Positions 35,250 to 42,619 of a stretch of 64,000 bases of DNA are shown here, in pieces (the stretch's first letter is position 1; each line of letters begins with the position of its first letter). The translations under genes and the position numbers were made by a program. Below the pieces are notes generated by a model. The model saw nothing but the letters and a program-made list of their open reading frames with translations, searched no databases and was not told where the DNA came from. The DNA comes from Collinsella sp. AM34-10. Its GTDB lineage: Bacteria; Actinomycetota; Coriobacteriia; Coriobacteriales; Coriobacteriaceae. The DNA is taken from contig NZ_QSIL01000003.1 in the NCBI RefSeq assembly GCF_003469185.1, positions 1 to 64,000 on the forward strand, read 5' to 3'.

Positions 35250-35588
35250 ATGGAATATCGACAGACAGATGGTAAAACTCGACGCGTGCACAAGCAGTAT
35301 GTGGACGTCGTGGCTCGCATCCTCGCGGGCGGACAGGTCGTGCCGGTTACCGTCTGCTGGGTCGATGGTCGTTGCTTTACGATTGACGAGATTGTCTCGT
35401 CCACCGGTTTTGGCCTGACGGTCCACGGCATTCGTACGGCGACTTATAAGGTTCGTTTTGGCGGACATGCGACCGAACTGTATCTGGAAGAACAGGCACG
35501 CGAGCGACCGGATGGCTCGCAGACTCATCTGATGCGTTGGTGGGTGTGGGCGTTCGACCGGACGCTCGAGAGCGAGCGTCGCAGGTAA
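35250..35588 (+). CDS. Conserved hypothetical protein, 112 residues
   Basis: I do not recognise this protein. It starts MEYRQTDGKTRRVHKQYVDV behind a strong ATAGGAGGC and reads as a compact, soluble alpha/beta domain without membrane segments: VARILAGGQVVPVTVCWVDG, then FTIDEIVSSTGFG, then RTATYKVRFGGHATELYLEE and a Trp-rich end (RWWVWAFD). It may be a small beta-barrel domain of unknown role. It is preceded by a run TACAATGTGCAAACAT (about 35215-35230) that may include its promoter, and followed by the BI-1 gene. Confidence 0.6.
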   Translation: MEYRQTDGKTRRVHKQYVDVVARILAGGQVVPVTVCWVDGRCFTIDEIVSSTGFGLTVHGIRTATYKVRFGGHATELYLEEQARERPDGSQTHLMRWWVWAFDRTLESERRR

Positions 35589-35667
35589 GAACGCGTGGCG
35601 TTCGGGTACAATGGCAGGAAACTTGTCAGCTACGGCGCCGTCGCGGCGCTTTTTGAAAGGACGAAGT

Positions 35668-36363
35668 ATGAACGATATCCAGGGCTATCAGAACGGCCCC
35701 ATCGAAACCGGCGCAAGCCGTGCCAAGGAGATGTCGCCGCGCGCGTACAACCTTGTCATGTCTGCCCTGATCTTTTTGGGCTTTTGCGCCATGGGCGCCG
35801 GTGCCTACTTTACGAGCACCATGTCGTTTGCGCGCATGATGATGAGCGGCGCCGCTTTGCCGCTGGTCTTTGGCTCATTTATTTTGACCATCGTCGGCAT
35901 GGTCATGATGTCGGCTGCTGCCAGCAAACAGTCCGTGGGCCTGTCGCTCGTGGGCTACGTGGTCTTTGCGAGCACCTTTGGCCTGACGGCGTCGTTTGGC
36001 CTTGCCAACTACGACCTGCCTACCATTAACACCGCCTTTATCGCCACGGCCGCCATCACCTTTGTCTTTGGTGCGCTGGGCGTAACCTTTCCCAAGTTCT
36101 TCCAGCGTGTGTACGGCATTGGTTTTGGCATCCTACTTGCCACGATTCTGGTCGAGATCGTGCTGATGTTCATGGGCGTCTCGCAGTCCATCACCGACCT
36201 GATCGTGATCGTGGTGTTCGCCGGCTTTATTGGCTATGACACCTATGTGGCCACGACGGTGCCGCCCACGCTGCCCAACGCCGTGCTCATGGCATCCAAC
36301 CTGTTCGTGGACATCATCAACGTGTTCCTGCGCATCCTGAATATCCTTGGTCGTCGCGATTAA
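35668..36363 (+). CDS. Bax inhibitor-1 (BI-1/YccA) family membrane protein
   Basis: The 231-residue protein has seven hydrophobic segments and family-like motifs: SPRAYNLVMSALIFLGFCAM near the N-terminus (first part quoted), ASTFGLTASFG near residue 105, and the C-terminal FIGYDTYVATTVPP near 195, in the region where calcium-leak BI-1 proteins carry their paired Asp residues. Bacterial members have been linked to calcium leak and to quality control at FtsH. The ATG at 35668 has GAAAGGACG upstream. A terminator follows at once. Confidence 0.85.
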   Translation: MNDIQGYQNGPIETGASRAKEMSPRAYNLVMSALIFLGFCAMGAGAYFTSTMSFARMMMSGAALPLVFGSFILTIVGMVMMSAAASKQSVGLSLVGYVVFASTFGLTASFGLANYDLPTINTAFIATAAITFVFGALGVTFPKFFQRVYGIGFGILLATILVEIVLMFMGVSQSITDLIVIVVFAGFIGYDTYVATTVPPTLPNAVLMASNLFVDIINVFLRILNILGRRD

Positions 36364-36410
36364 AGCGCGGCATTGCGACGCTTCCTGCCGGACACGGTAA
36401 AACGATGCGA

Positions 36411-36438
36411 AAGGCGGTCCTTCGGGGCCGTCTTTTTT
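36411..36438 (+). terminator. Terminator with UUCG tetraloop after the BI-1 gene
   Basis: AAGGCGGTCC (36411-36420) pairs with GGGCCGTC plus TT (36425-36434) around a TTCG loop closed by C-G, followed by T6 (36433-36438). A UUCG tetraloop is unusually stable. Confidence 0.8.
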
Positions 36439-36504
36439 GTGCGCGGCGGGGTATGATGGATGGGAAAAAGCCGATAGCGGCAGCGACAGGAAAGGTGGCC
36501 ACGA

Positions 36505-37647
36505 ATGGCAGATGTCGACAACAGGAACCGTAACCGCAGGTCTAACCGAGCGGGTCAGCCCAATCCCAAGCGCGAGGCGCGTGCCAAGGCCGCCGAGCGC
36601 CATGTGGTGGCTGTGTCCGAGGCCTGCGCCAAGGACACCGAGCGTTCGATTGCCGGCGTGCGCGAGTTCGATGGTATGCCTGCCGGATTTGTCGCGGCGA
36701 TGAAGGCCAAGGCCCAAGCGGCCGACGCTGCCGAGGAACAGGTTGCTGAGGAGTCTGAGGCCGCCGAGGAGCCCGAGGTCGAGGCCGCCGAGGTTGCATC
36801 CGCCGAGACCGAGGTTGCGGCCGAGCTTGCACCCGCCGAGGAGGCCACGGAGGCCGAGTCCGCGCCTGCCGCCGAAAAGCCCGCTCCGGTCCTGCCCGAG
36901 GTCACCGTGCTCGACGCCTCTGCCACGCAGGCCATTCTGGATAACGGCCGAGGCTACGCGCAGTTCTGTGACATGGCCGTGCTTGCCTTTGCCTCGTTCA
37001 CCAACCCGGGCGGTGGCTACATCCAGGGCTATCTGGGCCAGGAGGCCACGCTCTGTGCCGATTCGTACCTGTACAACGTGCTCGATAAGCAGCGTAAATG
37101 GTACGGTGAGAACCGTCGCCGCAACATCAACTGTGAGCTGTACCGCAACCGTGCGCTGGTGGTGCCCGCGGTGCGCTTCGAGCGCAAGCATGTGCACGCC
37201 TATGCCGACGTGATCGTGGCCGCCGCGCCCAACGTCAAGCGTGCCCGCCAGGAGTATCGCGTGAGCGACGATGCTCTGCTGGATGCCCTGCGCGACCGCA
37301 TCCGCTTTGTGCTCGCCATCTGCGACGAGTTGGGTCGCGAGAAGCTCGTGCTGGGCGCATGGGGCTGCGACAACAACGGCTTTGATGCCGAGGCCGTGGC
37401 CGAGCTCTTCCGCAAGGAGCTCGCATCGGGCGACTTCAAGGTCAAGCAGGTCTTCTTTGCCGTGCCCTCTACGCGCTGGGACGAGGACTTCGCCAAATTC
37501 GAGCACGTGCTGGCAAACTTCCCCGAGCGAAACGAGGAGTCCTATGCTCAGGTTGCCGCCCGCGCCGCAGCCGCCCGTGCCGCCGAGCAGGCTCAGGCCG
37601 CTGCCGAGGACGATGAGGATGACGACGACTGGCGCAAGTACCTGTAA
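36505..37647 (+). CDS. TIGR02452-like microbial PARG/macro-domain protein with altered catalytic motif
   Basis: The C-terminal part (about 140-350) matches microbial poly(ADP-ribose) glycohydrolase-like proteins: FASFTNPGGGYIQGYLGQEA near residue 168, LCADSYLYNVL, and the later VLGAWGCDNNGF near 285. The usual catalytic signature is GGG followed by QEE; here it is GGG...QEA (residues about 172-184), so the second Glu, known to be catalytic in this class, appears to be Ala. Activity as a hydrolase is therefore doubtful; ADP-ribose binding may remain. About 100 residues of Ala/Glu-rich low-complexity sequence (60-140) and an acidic tail flank the domain. The gene starts after GGAAAGGTGG. Confidence 0.7.
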   Translation: MADVDNRNRNRRSNRAGQPNPKREARAKAAERHVVAVSEACAKDTERSIAGVREFDGMPAGFVAAMKAKAQAADAAEEQVAEESEAAEEPEVEAAEVASAETEVAAELAPAEEATEAESAPAAEKPAPVLPEVTVLDASATQAILDNGRGYAQFCDMAVLAFASFTNPGGGYIQGYLGQEATLCADSYLYNVLDKQRKWYGENRRRNINCELYRNRALVVPAVRFERKHVHAYADVIVAAAPNVKRARQEYRVSDDALLDALRDRIRFVLAICDELGREKLVLGAWGCDNNGFDAEAVAELFRKELASGDFKVKQVFFAVPSTRWDEDFAKFEHVLANFPERNEESYAQVAARAAAARAAEQAQAAAEDDEDDDDWRKYL

Positions 37648-37672
37648 ACGGTGCACGTGATGCGACATGCCG

Positions 37673-37704
37673 AGCCGACGGGGGCTGCTCCCGTCGGCTT
37701 TTTA
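37673..37704 (+). terminator. Rho-independent terminator
   Basis: AGCCGACGGG (37673-37682) pairs with CCCGTCGGCT (37690-37699), followed by TTTTATT. It ends the PARG-like gene 20 bases before the SGNH hydrolase gene. Confidence 0.88.
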
Positions 37705-37722
37705 TTGAGTGGGGAGCTTACG

Positions 37723-38382
37723 ATGAAAAACGTTCTGTGCTTTGGTGACAGCAACACCTATGGCTATGATCCGGCTGGTATGCGCGATGGCATTTCGGTG
37801 CGCTATGCGCAGGATGTGCGCTGGTGTGGCGTGGCCCAACGTGATTTAGGCGAGGGCTGGCATGTAATTGAAGAAGGCCTCAACGGCCGCACGACGGTAC
37901 GCGACGATATGTGCCATCTGGACACCAATCTTAACGGCATCCGCGCGCTGCCGATGCTGCTCGAGGCTCATAAGCCGCTGGATGCGATCGTTATTATGCT
38001 GGGAACTAACGATTGCAAGACGGTCTTTGGTGTGACGGCCTCCGATATTGCCCGTGGCACCATGGCGCTGATTCGCGCGGTGCGTGCATTTCCCTGGACC
38101 AATGCCGCACCCTGCCCGCGTATTCTGCTGATGGCACCTATCAAGATCAAGCCCCAAATCGCCGATGTATATATGACCGATTTTGACGAGCGTTCCGTCG
38201 AGGCCTCGGAGCATTTTGCTGAATACTATGCGCACGTAGCTGAGCAGTTTGGCTGCGACTTTTTGAATGCCGCCGAGTTTGCCGAGCCGGGCGATATCGA
38301 CTATCTGCATATGATGCCCGAAAGCCACGAGAGCTTGGGACATGCCGTGGCAGCCAAGCTCCAAGAGATGCTCGGTGAGTAG
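37723..38382 (+). CDS. SGNH/GDSL hydrolase
   Basis: The 219-residue protein has the four SGNH blocks: LCFGDSNTYGYDP at the N-terminus (nucleophile Ser10), GLNGRTT (Gly) near residue 49, MLGTNDCK (Asn) near 92, and the C-terminal DYLHMMPESHESLG (Asp/His region) near 192. Such enzymes hydrolyse esters, including acetyl groups and lysophospholipids; the substrate here is unknown. No signal peptide is seen, so it is cytoplasmic. The ATG at 37723 follows GGGGAG; a longer frame would run through the upstream terminator hairpin. Confidence 0.85.
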   Translation: MKNVLCFGDSNTYGYDPAGMRDGISVRYAQDVRWCGVAQRDLGEGWHVIEEGLNGRTTVRDDMCHLDTNLNGIRALPMLLEAHKPLDAIVIMLGTNDCKTVFGVTASDIARGTMALIRAVRAFPWTNAAPCPRILLMAPIKIKPQIADVYMTDFDERSVEASEHFAEYYAHVAEQFGCDFLNAAEFAEPGDIDYLHMMPESHESLGHAVAAKLQEMLGE

Positions 38383-38403
38383 CGCGACCCCAAGCCACCA
38401 CAA

Positions 38404-38430
38404 AAGTTCCCCTTGCGGGGGGCTTGTTTT
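38404..38430 (+). terminator. Terminator after the SGNH hydrolase gene
   Basis: AAGTTCCCC (38404-38412) pairs with GGGGGGCTT (38417-38425) through two wobble pairs, followed by GTTTTG. Confidence 0.65.
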
Positions 38431-38439
38431 GTTTGCTTG

Positions 38440-38575
38440 TCTTGATCTGTAACAGTTCTAAGGCCGAAAACGGGTTAGATGTTACAGATTGAGATTATTT
38501 AGGTCGATACCGATTGTTTGTCTCGATCTGTAACATCTAGGGTCGATTTTGCCGAGTTACTGTTACAGATCGAGA
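38440..38575. repeat. Tandem pair of palindromic repeats (GATCTGTAACA family)
   Basis: Two units of ~55 nt. Unit 1 has arms 38440-38454 and 38480-38494 (TCTTGATCTGTAACA versus TGTTACAGATTGAGA, two wobble positions) plus an inner stem TCTAA..CCG-AAAA-CGG.TTAGA. Unit 2 has perfect 15-base arms at 38521-38535 and 38561-38575. The units are similar to each other in direct orientation, so one probably arose from the other. Confidence 0.7.
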
Positions 38576-38585
38576 TATTTGTGGG

Positions 38586-38627
38586 AACCACCGCAAAAGG
38601 TGCCTGTCCCCTTTGCGGTGGTTTTGG
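38586..38627. terminator. Bidirectional terminator between SGNH gene and thiD
   Basis: AACCACCGCAAA (38586-38597) pairs with TTTGCGGTGGTT (38612-38623). T-runs lie on both strands, suiting the convergent genes. Confidence 0.75.
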
Positions 38628-38637
38628 GCTGCGAATC

Positions 38638-39468
38638 TTAATACTGCCACATGTGGTTAACGGGGCCGGAGCCTTTGCCCATGTTCAGGCCGGCGGCCAG
38701 AGCGCCTGTCAGGTAGGCCTTGCCAGCGTTGACGGCGTCGGCAAGATCCATGCCCTGCGCCAATGCGCAGGCGATGGCGGATGAAAGCGTGCAGCCGGTG
38801 CCATGCGTGTTGCCGGTCTCGATGCGCTTGTGGCGGAACCACGTGGTGAGCGGATCGCCCAGATGGTTGCCCTCGTCATCGAGTGGCGCGGGTTCGGCCA
38901 ATACATCGTTGGCCTCGTTGACAAGATGCCCACCCTTAACGAGGGATGCGCAACCAAAGCGGCGGGTGAGGAGCATGGCGGCATTTTGCTGTGTGCGCTC
39001 GGAGTCGACCTCGTAGTCGAGCAGGGCCATGGCCTCGGGAATATTGGGCGTGATAACCGTCGCCAGCGGGAACAGGCGGCGGGTGAGCGCCTCGGCGGCA
39101 TCTTCGGCGATGAGGCGGGCGCCCGAGGTGGCGACCATAACGGGGTCGACGACGATATTTGTCGCGTCCCAGGCGCTCAGGCGGTCGGCGATAACCTCGA
39201 TAATCTCGGCGGAGGAGACCATGCCGATCTTGACGGCGCTGGGGCGGATATCGTCAAAGACGGCATCGATCTGCGCCGCGACAATGTCCGGGGAGATGTT
39301 CTGCACGGCGGTGACGCCCAGGGTGTTCTGTGCGGTGATGGCCGTGATGGCCGTCTCGGCATACAGACGGTGTGCCGTGATGGTCTTAATATCGGCCTGA
39401 ATGCCGGCGCCGCCGCTGGAATCGGATCCTGCGATGGACAGGACGGCAGGTACGTTACTACGATCCAT
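38638..39468 (-). CDS. thiD: Hydroxymethylpyrimidine (phosphate) kinase ThiD
   Basis: The 276-residue ribokinase-fold enzyme starts with PAVLSIAGSDSSGGAGIQAD, the HMP-binding motif, and has QNTLGV near residue 47, KIGMVSS near 80, DPVMVATSG near 110, the TPNIPEA segment near 140, and the anion-hole motif NTHGTGCTLSSAIA near 222. It phosphorylates HMP and HMP-P in thiamine synthesis. thiC, which makes HMP-P, lies upstream on the same strand, 177 bases away. A TATAAT box on the minus strand (39514-39519) suggests its own promoter. No second riboswitch is seen upstream. Confidence 0.94.
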   Translation of the reverse strand: MDRSNVPAVLSIAGSDSSGGAGIQADIKTITAHRLYAETAITAITAQNTLGVTAVQNISPDIVAAQIDAVFDDIRPSAVKIGMVSSAEIIEVIADRLSAWDATNIVVDPVMVATSGARLIAEDAAEALTRRLFPLATVITPNIPEAMALLDYEVDSERTQQNAAMLLTRRFGCASLVKGGHLVNEANDVLAEPAPLDDEGNHLGDPLTTWFRHKRIETGNTHGTGCTLSSAIACALAQGMDLADAVNAGKAYLTGALAAGLNMGKGSGPVNHMWQY

Positions 39469-39645
39469 GTTCGCTCTCTTGTTCGGTCGGATTCAAATGG
39501 GTCTTCTACCTGCATTATAAAGTTGTCCGGGCCGGCTATATGCCGATCCCGGGCGGGCGGTGCAATCTTTACGTAAATATAAACAAATGTTCACATGTCA
39601 ACAATTGACGAGCACCTTGTTGCCGATTGTGGCTCCAGTGACGCG
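39469..39645 (-). promoter_or_regulatory. thiC-thiD intergenic region with thiD promoter elements
   Basis: On the minus strand a perfect TATAAT lies at 39514-39519, about 45 bases before thiD. Further upstream, TTGACATGTGAACA (about 39586-39599) forms a near-palindrome and contains a consensus -35 hexamer. No clear terminator for thiC is visible. Confidence 0.5.
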
Positions 39646-40980
39646 TTAATCCTCCATGCCAAGATCGATCGTCGTGCCCTCGAACACCTTGTTGACGGTA
39701 CGGACGGCGCACATCTTGCCACACATGGTGCAGGTGCCCTCGGTGGCGGCGGGGGATTCCTCGTAGCGCTTCTTACCGGTGACCGGATCGAGAGCACACT
39801 TCCACATGGCATCCCAGTCGAGCTTGCGACGTGCCTGGCCCATCTTGTCATCCATGTCGCGGGCGTGCGGCACCTTCTTGGCGATATCGGCGGCGTGCGC
39901 GGCAATCTTGGTGGCCATGAGGCCATCGAGCACGTCCTGGGCGTTGGGCAGGCACAAGTGCTCGGCCGGCGTCACGTAGCACAGGAAGTCGGCGCCGGAG
40001 CTGGCGGAGATGGCGCCGCCGATGGCAGCGGTGATGTGGTCGTAACCCACGCCGATATCGGTCACCAGCGGCCCGAGCACATAGAACGGGGCGTTGTGGC
40101 ACAGACGCTTCTGCAGTTTCATGTTGGCGGCGATCTCGTCGAGCGCCATGTGGCCCGGGCCCTCGACCATGACCTGGACGCCGGCGGCCCAGGCGCGCTT
40201 GCACAGCTTGCCCAGCTCGATCATCTCGGCGGTCTCGGTGGCGTCGTTGGAGTCGTAGAGACAGCCCGGGCGGCAGGAGTCGCCGAGCGAGATCGTCACA
40301 TCGTACTCGTGGCAGATCTCGAGCACCTCGTCGTAAAACTCGTAGAAGGGGTTCTCGTTGCCGGTGACCTCCATCCAGCCAAACAGCAGCGAGCCGCCGC
40401 GGCTGACGATGTTCATCAGGCGGCCGGTCTCCTTAAAGGTCTTGATGACCGATTTGTTGATGCCGCAGTGGATGGTCATAAAGTCCACGCCGTCCTCGGC
40501 GTGTGCGCGCACGACCTCGAGCAGGTCGTCCTTGGTAAGCTTGACCAGCGGCTTTTCCATGTAGCCGATGGCGTCGTACATGGGCACCGTGCCCACCATG
40601 AGCGGCGTCTCGTCGATGAGCTGCTGGCGGAACTGGCGCGTCTTGCCCGAGTTGGAGAGGTCCATGATGGCGTCGGCGCCAAAGTCCTCGGCGATCTTGA
40701 CCTTCTTCCACTCCTCGGCGGCATCGGCCTTGTCGCCCGAGATGCCCAGGTTGACGTTGACCTTGGTGGCCAGGCCCTCGCCGACACCAAAGGCGCGCAT
40801 GCCCTTTTTGATATGCACGATGTTGGCGGGAATGGCGATGCGGCCGTCGGCCACGCGCTCGCGGATGTACTCGGGGTCGCGATGCTCGCGCTCGGCGACC
40901 TCCTTCATCTGCGGTGTGATCTGCCCAGCGCGGGCGAAGTCGATTTGTGTGACGAGCTTGGGCTCGGTCTGTGTGCTCAT
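39646..40980 (-). CDS. thiC: Phosphomethylpyrimidine synthase ThiC
   Basis: The protein (about 444 residues) is of the shorter ThiC type without the N-terminal extension of proteobacterial and plant enzymes. It has SNSGKTRQFRQQL near residue 98, MTIHCGINK near 155, SRGGSLL near 182, GDSCRPGC near 225, VEGPGHMALDEI near 265, and the C-terminal radical-SAM-type cluster site CTMCGKMC near 418. It converts AIR to HMP-P with SAM. The ATG at 40980 has GGGAG eight bases upstream inside a TPP riboswitch, giving feedback by thiamine pyrophosphate. A longer frame to 41004 would begin inside the riboswitch. Confidence 0.95.
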   Translation of the reverse strand: MSTQTEPKLVTQIDFARAGQITPQMKEVAEREHRDPEYIRERVADGRIAIPANIVHIKKGMRAFGVGEGLATKVNVNLGISGDKADAAEEWKKVKIAEDFGADAIMDLSNSGKTRQFRQQLIDETPLMVGTVPMYDAIGYMEKPLVKLTKDDLLEVVRAHAEDGVDFMTIHCGINKSVIKTFKETGRLMNIVSRGGSLLFGWMEVTGNENPFYEFYDEVLEICHEYDVTISLGDSCRPGCLYDSNDATETAEMIELGKLCKRAWAAGVQVMVEGPGHMALDEIAANMKLQKRLCHNAPFYVLGPLVTDIGVGYDHITAAIGGAISASSGADFLCYVTPAEHLCLPNAQDVLDGLMATKIAAHAADIAKKVPHARDMDDKMGQARRKLDWDAMWKCALDPVTGKKRYEESPAATEGTCTMCGKMCAVRTVNKVFEGTTIDLGMED

Positions 40981-40985
40981 TGGCA

Positions 40986-41079
40986 CGGCTCCCTTCGTTG
41001 GCATTACCCATATCAGGTTTGCGGGTCAGGGCGGGCGCGCCCAATCTCAGCCTGTCGTCTTGTCCTGCAAGCTCCCCGT
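40986..41079 (-). promoter_or_regulatory. TPP (THI-element) riboswitch controlling thiC
   Basis: Read on the minus strand from 41079: ACGGGGAGC, then GGCTGAGATTGGG, GACCC, the diagnostic AACCTGATATGGGTAATGCC, and AACGAAGGGAGCCGT. These are the conserved THI-box segments in order. The terminal helix ACGG/CCGT brackets the element, and the thiC ribosome binding site GGGAG is at its 3' edge, which suggests control of translation initiation, not termination. Confidence 0.93.
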
Positions 41080-41150
41080 TATGTCATGGGCTCAAGTATA
41101 GCCTGAATGGGTACGATTGGGCCAACGAGCGTGCCTGTGGGGAGGCGAAC

Positions 41151-41666
41151 ATGGAAGACAAGCATCTATATCGAGAGACGCAATGGGATGTATCGGCCGA
41201 GGAAAGCCGTGCGCACCATGGCCTTGTCGCGATTGGTTTTGCGGTGCTTGCCGTGCTGGTGATTGCCTTTTTTATCTGGACGTTTGGCGGTCACGGCGGC
41301 GCTGCATGGGAGTTCGAGGCCGACGATGCCCTGCCGATCATGACAGTGAAGGTTACGGGCGGCAATACCGTTGCCGCGCCGGGCGACTATTGGTATTCGC
41401 GCGATGGATTTGTCCAGCTTCAGCTGAGCGGTGGGTCTATTCCTGGTGAGGAAATCGAACGCGTGACGTATGATGCGGCGCTCAAAACGCTGACGGTGAA
41501 GCTCAAGAATCAGGGCGACGTGCCTACGACTATGGATATCGCGCTGACGGAATGGCGCTTGGAGCCCCCATCGGGTGTTGCGGTGTCCGAGGTAGAGCAC
41601 GTTAAGATTACCTACCAAGATGGCTCGACAAACGAAGTTGCCAAAGCCGACGGCTTGGCGGAATAG
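41151..41666 (+). CDS. Hypothetical single-pass membrane protein
   Basis: A 171-residue protein I do not recognise. It has a short cytoplasmic N-terminus (1-25), one membrane helix (about 26-46, LVAIGFAVLAVLVIAFFIWTF), and an extracytoplasmic beta-rich domain (about 55-165) with YWYSRDGFVQLQLSGGSIPG, VTYDAALKTLTVKLKNQG and VKITYQDGSTNEVAKADG repeats of strand-like pattern. The C-terminus could be an Ig-like or sandwich fold. GGGGAGG lies five bases before the ATG. It is divergent from thiC, with about 70 bases shared between the riboswitch and this start. Confidence 0.65.
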   Translation: MEDKHLYRETQWDVSAEESRAHHGLVAIGFAVLAVLVIAFFIWTFGGHGGAAWEFEADDALPIMTVKVTGGNTVAAPGDYWYSRDGFVQLQLSGGSIPGEEIERVTYDAALKTLTVKLKNQGDVPTTMDIALTEWRLEPPSGVAVSEVEHVKITYQDGSTNEVAKADGLAE

Positions 41667-41706
41667 ACGCCGTGCCTAGGCAGCACATTCAAAAGTAGCG
41701 GTGGTC

Positions 41707-42516
41707 CTACAAGGTCTGTTCGTTCAGGAAGACCAAAGTGTTCTTATTTGAAAGCTCGGGAAAGTGACGATAACCAACGTCAAACGCGGTGAGCCCGCTT
41801 GCATCCTCGAGCTTGTTTTCTGCCATCCAGCGCACCATGGAACCACGTGCCTTTTTGCTGGCGGTCGAGCGCTGGATGGGCTTGCCGTTGCGGATGCCTT
41901 CGCCAAAGAGGCACGTGACGACCGTGGCGTCGCCCGCGAGATGGGGCAGAACGGCTTTGGCGTACTCTACGCTGGCGAGGTTGACGATCGTGGTGTTTGA
42001 GCCTGCCGGGGCGATAGCCCGCGCGAGCTTGTCGCTCCAAAACGCATAGAGGTCTCGGGCATCGTCAACGGCGAGCTTCGCGCCCATCTCCAGCCGATAT
42101 GGTTCGACGGCATGAAAGGGGCGAACGCACCCGTAGAGGCCAGAGAGGATCCACAGGTGGCTTTGCAGCCATGCGAGCTGCGCGGAATCCATCACCTCGG
42201 GCGCCATGCTCTGGTATTGAATGCCGTGGTAGGACATGACGGCAGGGGAGAGGTGACAGGCGAGTGCGGGATTGTCGAGATCGCCGTTTTTCAGGATGGG
42301 CCCGAACTCATGCAGGGTGTTGAGGCAAGGCCCTAGCAGTTTGTCACTCACGTTCCATAGCGCCTGCAGGCTGTCGCTGCCTTCATTCCGCTCGATATCT
42401 AGCAGCGCGCGGTGGAGGCGAGCCGTCTCGCGCGCAAAGGGTGGAATGCCCAGGACTTCAAAAGCATCTTGGGCCGCGCGCATCTGCTTGGCGGGCGAAA
42501 TGACGACCTGCAGCAT
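41707..42516 (-). CDS. yaaA: Peroxide stress protein YaaA (DUF328)
   Basis: The protein (about 269 residues) begins MLQVVISPAKQMR, matching the YaaA family start (MLIVISPAKTL-like), and has SPAVMSYHGIQYQSM near residue 80, LSGLYGCVRPFHAVEPYRLEMGAKL (quoted part: LSGLYGCVRPFHAVEPYRLE) near 112, and NLASVEYAKAV near 170. YaaA limits intracellular iron and protects DNA from peroxide in E. coli. AGAGGAGA precedes the ATG. A palindromic repeat (42540-42606) lies between it and the M18 peptidase gene upstream, so it may be expressed by read-through. Confidence 0.88.
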   Translation of the reverse strand: MLQVVISPAKQMRAAQDAFEVLGIPPFARETARLHRALLDIERNEGSDSLQALWNVSDKLLGPCLNTLHEFGPILKNGDLDNPALACHLSPAVMSYHGIQYQSMAPEVMDSAQLAWLQSHLWILSGLYGCVRPFHAVEPYRLEMGAKLAVDDARDLYAFWSDKLARAIAPAGSNTTIVNLASVEYAKAVLPHLAGDATVVTCLFGEGIRNGKPIQRSTASKKARGSMVRWMAENKLEDASGLTAFDVGYRHFPELSNKNTLVFLNEQTL

Positions 42517-42539
42517 GGACTCTCCTCTGCCAAAAAGGA

Positions 42540-42606
42540 AGTTGCGGTGGAATACGGTCTGTTTTGGCCGTTTATGGGCCAGTTTAGTCTGTATTTCACC
42601 GCAACT
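42540..42606. repeat. Palindromic repeat, GTTGCGGTGAAATA family, copy 1
   Basis: Arms 42540-42555 (AGTTGCGGTGGAATAC) and 42591-42606 (GTATTTCACCGCAACT) pair over 16 bases with one wobble; the loop holds GGCC/GGCC inner pairing. The same element occurs at 63308-63377. Here it sits between two minus-strand genes. Confidence 0.75.
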
Positions 42607-42619
42607 GATGAAGGGTTGG

